12,325 nucleotides of DNA from JAEXNA01 sp050486105 (lineage in GTDB: Bacteria; Vulcanimicrobiota; Xenobia; Xenobiales; JADMJV01). Under the pieces are notes generated by a model. The model had not been told where the DNA came from. It made no database searches and worked only from the letters and a program-made list of their open reading frames with translations. This document shows, in pieces, positions 6,673 to 12,325 of this stretch. Positions within the stretch are counted from its first letter, which is position 1. Every line of letters begins with the position of its first letter. Where the stretch lies: assembly GCA_050486105.1 (NCBI GenBank), contig JBJHCR010000196.1, positions 1 through 12,325 on the forward strand, in the 5' to 3' direction. The translations under genes and the position numbers were made by a program.

Positions 6673-7407
6673 ATGTCTACAGATACCGAGCTTCAACAGC
6701 AGACCGTAGGATACAAGGTGGAGAACTGGACAGAGCGACCGGCACTTACCTGCGCTCCATTACTGGGTAAGTATTGCAGACTAGAACCTCTCGATTCCGA
6801 GAAGCACTTTAAAGACCTCGCCGAGGTTTTCGTGGGGTATGATATAGCTTCTCACTGGACTTATCTTTCCTATGGCCCCTTTGCGACACCGAAAGAATTT
6901 GGTAAATGGCTGATTTGGGCGCAGGCGCAAACAGACAAATTTTTTTTTGCAGTGATAGATCAAGTGTCCGAGCTTGCCGTGGGAATGACCTCCTACTTAG
7001 GAATGAAGCCAGAGTTTGGATCTGTCGAAATCGGCCACATCAACTTCTCACCCAGGCTGAGACGTCGAACCGCGGCTACCGAAGCGATTTATCTCATGAT
7101 GAAGCGTCCATTTGATGATCTTGGATATCGGCGGGTCGAGTGGCAGTGTGACTGTTTGAATTTAAAGTCTAGGCGCGCCGGGGAGCGGTTTGGGTTCACT
7201 TTTGAAGGGGTCCTTCGACAAACCCGGGTGTATAAGGGACGGAACCGCGACTCTGCTTGGTTCTCAGTCTTAGATAGCGAATGGGACCGTGTCAAACAGG
7301 GTTTCGAAGCTTGGCTAGACGCAGATAACTTTGACACTGACGGGGTACAGAAGGCCACACTAAGAGCTTGTCGAGAACTGGTGTCATCGACTCACGTAGG
7401 GCATTGA
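6673..7407 (+). CDS. GNAT family N-acetyltransferase (RimJ/RimL-like)
   Basis: The 244-residue protein transfers an acetyl group from acetyl-CoA to an amine; the substrate is unknown. An early LLGKYCRLEPLD strand (30-41) is followed by HWTYLSYGPF (61-70). The acetyl-CoA-binding segment is SVEIGHINFSPRLRRRTAAT (117-136, then EA). It lacks the usual GxG turn, but the subfamily commonly reads 'SPxLQRTRAATEA' here, so this is not a defect. The remaining signatures are GYRRVEWQCDCLN (151-163), SRRAGERFGFTFEGVLRQ (166-183), YKGRNRDSAWFSVLDSEW (187-204) and FEAWLDADNFDTDG (211-224). All are typical of the RimJ/RimL-like group (Acetyltransf_3 fold), and the length looks complete. AGAGGA lies just before the ATG. 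A run of nine T at 6940-6948 encodes FFF. Upstream is the DUF6265-like fragment and 84 bases downstream the half-VOC gene; no shared pathway is evident. Confidence 0.9.
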   Translation: MSTDTELQQQTVGYKVENWTERPALTCAPLLGKYCRLEPLDSEKHFKDLAEVFVGYDIASHWTYLSYGPFATPKEFGKWLIWAQAQTDKFFFAVIDQVSELAVGMTSYLGMKPEFGSVEIGHINFSPRLRRRTAATEAIYLMMKRPFDDLGYRRVEWQCDCLNLKSRRAGERFGFTFEGVLRQTRVYKGRNRDSAWFSVLDSEWDRVKQGFEAWLDADNFDTDGVQKATLRACRELVSSTHVGH

Positions 7408-7491
7408 TCCCGAGGTCCGCCAGAATGCTCGAGCGCTTTATCAAGAGTACGCCTGATAGAACGTCCCAAGAAAATAAGCTAGAGGAAACCT

Positions 7492-7698
7492 ATGAAAAAA
7501 GAAACTAGAAACCGCTTTGTGTGGGACGAACTTACGACCCCGAACCCTGACGCAGAAACCCAGTACAACGCCAAAGTCGTAGGATGGACTGCAAGCCATG
7601 TCCCTGAACTCGACTACACGATGCTGATGCAGGGGGCTGTTCCCGTGGCCGGAATCATGGCTTTGCCCGATCCTGCGGCAAAAGTCGAGGCACGATGA
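7492..7698 (+). CDS. Half-length VOC (glyoxalase-like) protein
   Basis: The 68 residues RFVWDELTTPNPDAETQYNA, then VVGWT (30-34), LDYTMLMQGAVPVAGIMALP (40-59) match the first beta-alpha-beta-beta-beta half of VOC-superfamily proteins of the Cfp30B/glyoxalase-like type. In those, the same words are followed by a second half beginning near 'PGWxGYVxVDD'. Here the frame ends right after the MALP motif. The TGA overlaps the ATG of the next gene (ATGA, 7695-7698), which implies translational coupling. A good AGAGGA (7481-7486) precedes the ATG at 7492. Either the gene was cut by a rearrangement that joined it to the ChaN/EreA-like gene, or a single module pairs as a homodimer. Enzyme activity is not predictable from half a domain. 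Confidence 0.6.
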   Translation: MKKETRNRFVWDELTTPNPDAETQYNAKVVGWTASHVPELDYTMLMQGAVPVAGIMALPDPAAKVEAR

Positions 7699-9014
7699 TA
7701 TCTCTCCATAGTCTCAGATCTGTTTTCCTCATACTACCCTTTCTTCTTGCCGGATTTCTAACGCCCGCTTGGGGGTCAGAGTCCCCTTCCGATGTAGAGA
7801 GGGCCTACCAAGAGGCCGACGCCAAAGGACAATATCTAAGAGCCTGGCATCTCCTGAAAAAAGGTGTCGAGAAGCACCCTCAATCATCTCTCCGGGAAAG
7901 AGCGGCCCAATATGCGCCGCTCGTGGGTGCCACGAAAGAGGGGCTACGTCTTTCTGATCCCCTTGACTCCTATACGAGCCGCCCCCCAGAGGATCTTGCC
8001 GGCCTGAGGCCAGTCGATGCGATCGAGGCCATTGTAGATGAAGCACGGAAGACGCGTGTCGTCATTCTAAATGAGGCACATACCTCGTCTCGCACCCGAG
8101 TCTTTGCGCATCAACTAGCCCTGGAACTTGCTAAGGAAGGCTACACGCATATGGCCTGTGAGGCCTTCACTGGAAACATCTATTCAGCGACTGAATACGG
8201 TTACCCAAGCAGAAACGGCGGCACCACGTACTTACAAGACGTTTTCTTCGCCGACATGGTTCGTCAGTCTTTAAGAGCGGGGATGCGTCCCATCCACTAC
8301 GAGGCATCCTCAATCCCCAAAAGCTGGTCTAAGCGTACGGGGGCTATGGAGGCTATCATATACCGGGAGCAGACCCAAGCCGAAAACATTGTCCGGCGGT
8401 TCTTTGCTCGCTTTCCTGAGGGCAAGCTGTTTATGCACGTTGGTCACAGTCACGCCGCCGAGAAACCGCAGATCATTGAAGAAAACGGCGTCAAAGAGGA
8501 GCTCCATTGGATGGCGGCGCGGCTTGCCAGACTTACGGGTCTTGATCCACTCACAATCGATCAGACCACTCTTCTTGAGCGCTCAAGTCCTCAGTTCGAG
8601 AATCCAGCTTACCATGCTCTCAGGGACAGTGGCTGGTTCCAGGGTGAAGATTCTATTGTCATAGCCAAAGCCGATGGCCAAGGGTACGCTTCTTTCGGAC
8701 CTTACAAAGGCAAGATGGATATGCAAGTGGCTCATCCTCCCAGCATCTGGATAGAAGGTCGGCCGTCTTGGATGCGTCTCGGCGGCTATAGACGCGAGAT
8801 CGAAATCGATCCCTCGTGGATACCTGAAGCGGGCGAGGCGTTGCTCCAGGCTTATGTCAAAGACGAGCTGGAGGAGCCGATCGCCATGGATCGAGTGCTA
8901 GTAACGGAGGGAACTGAGTGGCCACCTCTTTTGCTTCCGCCTGGTTCTTATAGAATTACTAGACAAGACGAAGAAGGCATCGAATATCCTGTCTGTACAA
9001 TCAGCGTCGAGTGA
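7695..9014 (+). CDS. Secreted ChaN/EreA-like (TIKI-superfamily) protein
   Basis: The 439-residue protein has a clear signal peptide (hydrophobic 10-22, cleavage probably near AWG-S, about 27), so it acts outside the cytoplasm. About 30-75 is a helical, TPR-like stretch. The core runs from about 105 to 285. VVILNEAHTSSR (122-133) supplies E127 and H129. A second acidic residue is E156 in MACEAF, and HVGHSHAAE (248-256) supplies H251, H253 and E256. This Glu-His / Glu / GHxHAxE arrangement is that of the erythromycin esterase-ChaN-TIKI superfamily, whose members include esterases, haem-uptake lipoproteins and metalloproteases. About 345-439 is an extra C-terminal beta-rich part unlike standard ChaN. 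ATGA overlap with the upstream half-VOC gene suggests coupled translation. Substrate and reaction are unknown. ChaN-type is the best structural guess; there is no evidence for macrolide resistance. Confidence 0.75.
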   Translation: MISLHSLRSVFLILPFLLAGFLTPAWGSESPSDVERAYQEADAKGQYLRAWHLLKKGVEKHPQSSLRERAAQYAPLVGATKEGLRLSDPLDSYTSRPPEDLAGLRPVDAIEAIVDEARKTRVVILNEAHTSSRTRVFAHQLALELAKEGYTHMACEAFTGNIYSATEYGYPSRNGGTTYLQDVFFADMVRQSLRAGMRPIHYEASSIPKSWSKRTGAMEAIIYREQTQAENIVRRFFARFPEGKLFMHVGHSHAAEKPQIIEENGVKEELHWMAARLARLTGLDPLTIDQTTLLERSSPQFENPAYHALRDSGWFQGEDSIVIAKADGQGYASFGPYKGKMDMQVAHPPSIWIEGRPSWMRLGGYRREIEIDPSWIPEAGEALLQAYVKDELEEPIAMDRVLVTEGTEWPPLLLPPGSYRITRQDEEGIEYPVCTISVE

Positions 9015-9236
9015 AATCGTCCATAAGCGCTGCCTGGAGGACGGGGGCGTAGGGACCTGGCCGGACAAAGCTTCATCCATCATCGCCTGCAAGGGTGGGT
9101 GTGAGGCTCTCAGTGGCACTGCCCGAAAGGCCTCTGGCTGGTAAACGAAGCTACCCGGCTTAAAACTCCTACAGCTCCTGTTCCAGCGGGGTATTTGCGC
9201 TCGACAGATGCTGAAAGTTGTAGCCAGCGCGAGCAG

Positions 9237-9533
9237 TTGAGACCCTACAAGCTCCTTGCTGAGCCCAGAGTAGCTCAAGACCTACTGAAAGCTCCCTTCT
9301 ACTATGAGAGCCAGCGGGAGGGTCTTGGGCAGGAGTTTCTAGCAGAGGTCCCCGTGACCTACGACCGGATTCAAGGTAACCCACTGAAATACCAAGTCCT
9401 GCGTTCCGAAGTTCGAAGGGCCCTTTGCCGGAGAGTTCCGGTCGGTGTATTTTTTTCTGTTGATGCGGATCTTATCTCTGTTCTAGCTGTCTTGCACACC
9501 GCCAAAAATCCGGAAAAGTGGAAGAAACTTTAG
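9237..9533 (+). CDS. RelE/ParE-family toxin, no antitoxin seen
   Basis: From TTG at 9237 the protein starts MRPYKLLAEPRVAQDL, as many ParE-type toxins do. An in-frame TTG at 9195 would add 14 poorly conserved residues. The fold words are YYESQREGLGQEFLAEV, NPLKYQVLRSEVRRALCRRV and VFFSVDADLISVLAVLHTAK, followed by NPEKW. These give the helical hairpin, the RRALxRRxP strand and the VLAVLHxxxxPxxW end of RelE/ParE toxins. The length of about 98 residues is normal. Such toxins poison gyrase (ParE) or cleave ribosome-bound mRNA (RelE); sequence alone does not say which. Neither the 220 bases upstream nor the 215 downstream encode a recognisable antitoxin. There is no ATG and no good ribosome-binding site. 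It may be an orphan or inactive remnant, or its antitoxin is elsewhere. Confidence 0.75.
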   Translation: MRPYKLLAEPRVAQDLLKAPFYYESQREGLGQEFLAEVPVTYDRIQGNPLKYQVLRSEVRRALCRRVPVGVFFSVDADLISVLAVLHTAKNPEKWKKL

Positions 9534-9560
9534 ATTTAGCCGTCAACAAATCGCGGAAAA

Positions 9561-9598
9561 TCTGGTCCCCTATAGGTCCCCAAGTCTTGGAGACCAGA
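9561..9598. repeat. Imperfect hairpin downstream of the ParE-like gene
   Basis: TCTGGTC (9561-9567) pairs with GACCAGA (9592-9598), and CCAAG/CTTGG (9580-9590) makes a small inner palindrome. No T-run follows on either strand, so it is a weak terminator candidate at best. The flanking region 9534-9748 has no gene I can support. Confidence 0.3.
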
Positions 9599-9748
9599 AA
9601 AGTTCGAGTCTTCCCAACTGTCGCCCGAACTCCCTCTGGCTCCAGCCCCCGCATCCGAGACCCGATCCTGGCGAATGCTCAAATCATACCCGGGCCTAAA
9701 GAGACAAGAACCAGGAATTCCTAAGCTTTCGAGGCAAACCCAAGTACA

Positions 9749-11146
<1,398 letters not shown>

Positions 11147-11196
11147 TGCAACGTCTGTGAAGTTCGTCCCTACTGAATGGTGGTCAGGCGCCGGGA

Positions 11197-11214
11197 ACCC
11201 GCGCTTGCGTGGGT
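11197..11214. terminator. Hairpin between convergent genes, weak terminator candidate
   Basis: ACCCGCG (11197-11203) pairs with CGTGGGT (11208-11214) around CTTG, with one G-U pair. It lies about 50 bases after the kinase stop and about 140 bases after the end of the convergent sulfatase-family gene. No T-run follows on either strand, so classic intrinsic termination is doubtful. Confidence 0.25.
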
Positions 11215-11355
11215 GATGCAAGGAGAAGCGAACGCTTAATACCAGGCGTATTTGAGTGAGCTTCGACGCTGCGAGAGAGGATGCATGGCCGCCAGGGCTA
11301 GGGACGAATTTTGCGGACGTTGTACTAGTTAAGATGGACGGACCAGTCCAGCCTC

Positions 11356-12325
11356 CTAGGGCTCTTCCATCCGAGTTGCCTGAATGTAACCGTCACTCGT
11401 TCTTACCAGCACCAAAAGGCCTTCCAAATCAGAACTCTGATCCACAGACGCCAAGATCAATGGCGCCCTCGATGTGGTGCCTTCGACCATCCTCCTGAGG
11501 CGGGGTAGACCACCTTGGATCGGAACCACCAAAACTTCCTCCCAGGAGAGAGTTTCTGGAACAATCCTGACGCGGCAACTGCCGTTGCTCATGGTATGGA
11601 CCTGATACCCGACGGTAGCCGAATCCCCCGGATGAACCGAATGTCGCTGCTCACCCACAAGCAAGACTCCCTCGGGAAGGTATCGGATCTCTTCCTGACC
11701 TGGGGTCGCTACGGCTCGCCACCGATCCTTCCCATCCACTTGATCTAACAGCCAAAACTCGACCTCGTTTAGGCCTTCTTGTAGCAGGTGTGCAGGAATT
11801 GGCAGAGTGAGGAACTTGTGCTCCGACCCGTCGATTGCCGCCGAAAGCCTGTCAGAGCTGCAGGCCACAAGGCCGTTTATGGTCACAATCAGAGCCGACC
11901 CGGCAGACATGGCCCCCTGAACTTCGATCTCGACATTGAGAGGAAGAACAGCCTGCTGGAGGTCGACATCCTGAAACAGTGTCTGGTTTATAGGAATGCA
12001 GGCCAAATCTGGCACCGTGCCCTGGGGTTCAGGGGGCACCCGACCCCACTTCGGCGAGAGCCAAGGAGGACCAAAGACCGAAGCCTGTCCTTCGAGATCG
12101 AAGCGCTGGTATTTCTCCGCCGAGAGCCTGAGAAGCGTCTCTAGAGTCTTCCTATCAGGCTGCTGGACTTTCGGCACCCGGCCATCGAAAACCCACGGGT
12201 CCTCTCCCCCCAAAGCTGCAAGCATGAGAGGAAGCACATCCAGCAAGGACACTGGGGTGTCGACTTTCACTCCTGCCTCTTGTCTCGGGGAACGGAGGAA
12301 AAACGGAACATACAAAGTCTCATAG
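11356..12325 (-). CDS. Sulfatase-superfamily protein, C-terminal part (partial at right edge)
   Basis: The frame is open to the window edge. Reading in from the edge it gives YETLYVPFFLRSPRQ and then DTPVSLLDVLPLMLAALG. In sulfatases and related alkaline-phosphatase-fold enzymes the corresponding words are '(E)xLRVPxxxRxPG' and 'xPVSLxDxLPTLLxLLG'. The catalytic N-terminal part lies outside the window. Some 260 residues follow. A beta-rich stretch (ALIVTINGLVACSSDRLSAA ... PAHLLQEGLNEVEFWLL) resembles the C-terminal domain of long bacterial membrane sulfatases, where 'VNGRIxAxT...P...LRPGxNxVE' is usual. Another stretch (YLPEGVLLVGEQRHSVHPGD and onward) I do not recognise. The protein is probably extracytoplasmic and could hydrolyse sulfate esters or transfer phospho-groups, which cannot be told without the N-terminus. 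Stop TAG at 11358-11356. Confidence 0.65.
   Translation of the reverse strand, partial: YETLYVPFFLRSPRQEAGVKVDTPVSLLDVLPLMLAALGGEDPWVFDGRVPKVQQPDRKTLETLLRLSAEKYQRFDLEGQASVFGPPWLSPKWGRVPPEPQGTVPDLACIPINQTLFQDVDLQQAVLPLNVEIEVQGAMSAGSALIVTINGLVACSSDRLSAAIDGSEHKFLTLPIPAHLLQEGLNEVEFWLLDQVDGKDRWRAVATPGQEEIRYLPEGVLLVGEQRHSVHPGDSATVGYQVHTMSNGSCRVRIVPETLSWEEVLVVPIQGGLPRLRRMVEGTTSRAPLILASVDQSSDLEGLLVLVRTSDGYIQATRMEEP

Noticed and set aside
8898..9384. Minus-strand frames of 126 and 71 codons across the ParE-like gene and the gap before it
   Set aside because: They are opposite a gene with clear RelE/ParE motifs and show no motif of their own; considered as a possible antitoxin and discarded.
9602..9610. 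GTTCGAGTC, a tRNA T-loop-like word
   Set aside because: The flanking bases do not form the T stem, and no D arm, anticodon arm or acceptor stem is found.
11256..12325. Several plus-strand frames opposite the sulfatase-family gene
   Set aside because: They are short, Arg/Pro-rich shadows of a minus-strand frame with recognisable sulfatase words.

Overview
The window is bacterial and chromosomal in character. It shows no phage structural genes, no intact insertion sequence, no CRISPR array and no rRNA or tRNA. The gene types are a PilX/DUF4900-like pilus-associated protein, a branching-enzyme-like GH13 protein, a PEGA-like/Ser-Thr kinase fusion, a sulfatase-family protein and a secreted ChaN/EreA-like protein. 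Such a mix is common in free-living, large-genome environmental bacteria (for example Armatimonadota- or Vulcanimicrobiota-like lineages, myxobacteria or planctomycetes). No marker gene fixes the phylum, so I leave it open.

Left part (1-4603): a minus-strand pilin-like gene runs off the left edge (1-1530). It diverges across about 160 bases from a 969-residue GH13 protein (1694-4603). The GH13 protein has an N-terminal beta-rich module, a CBM48-like domain, a long insert with an EF-hand loop, a complete catalytic triad and a GlgB-like C-terminal domain. A small perfect hairpin abuts its start codon.

Middle (4604-9748): a looser, accessory-looking stretch with mixed codon use, long gaps, and short or truncated genes on both strands. 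It holds a 221-bp non-coding palindromic element (4906-5126), a secreted repeat/lectin-like protein on the minus strand, a doubtful small minus-strand ORF, the C-terminal half of a DUF6265-like protein, a GNAT acetyltransferase, half of a VOC protein translationally coupled to a secreted ChaN/EreA-like protein, and a ParE-type toxin with no visible antitoxin. These look like genes gained, cut and re-joined rather than one pathway.

Right part (9749-12325): a two-TM receptor-like Ser/Thr kinase (plus strand) converges on the C-terminal part of a sulfatase-superfamily protein that runs off the right edge (minus strand).

I see no convincing multi-gene novel system. The strongest unexplained signal is the nested inverted-repeat element at 4906-5126, either a MITE-like repeat or a structured RNA. 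The ATGA-coupled half-VOC/ChaN pair and the unaccompanied ParE toxin come next.
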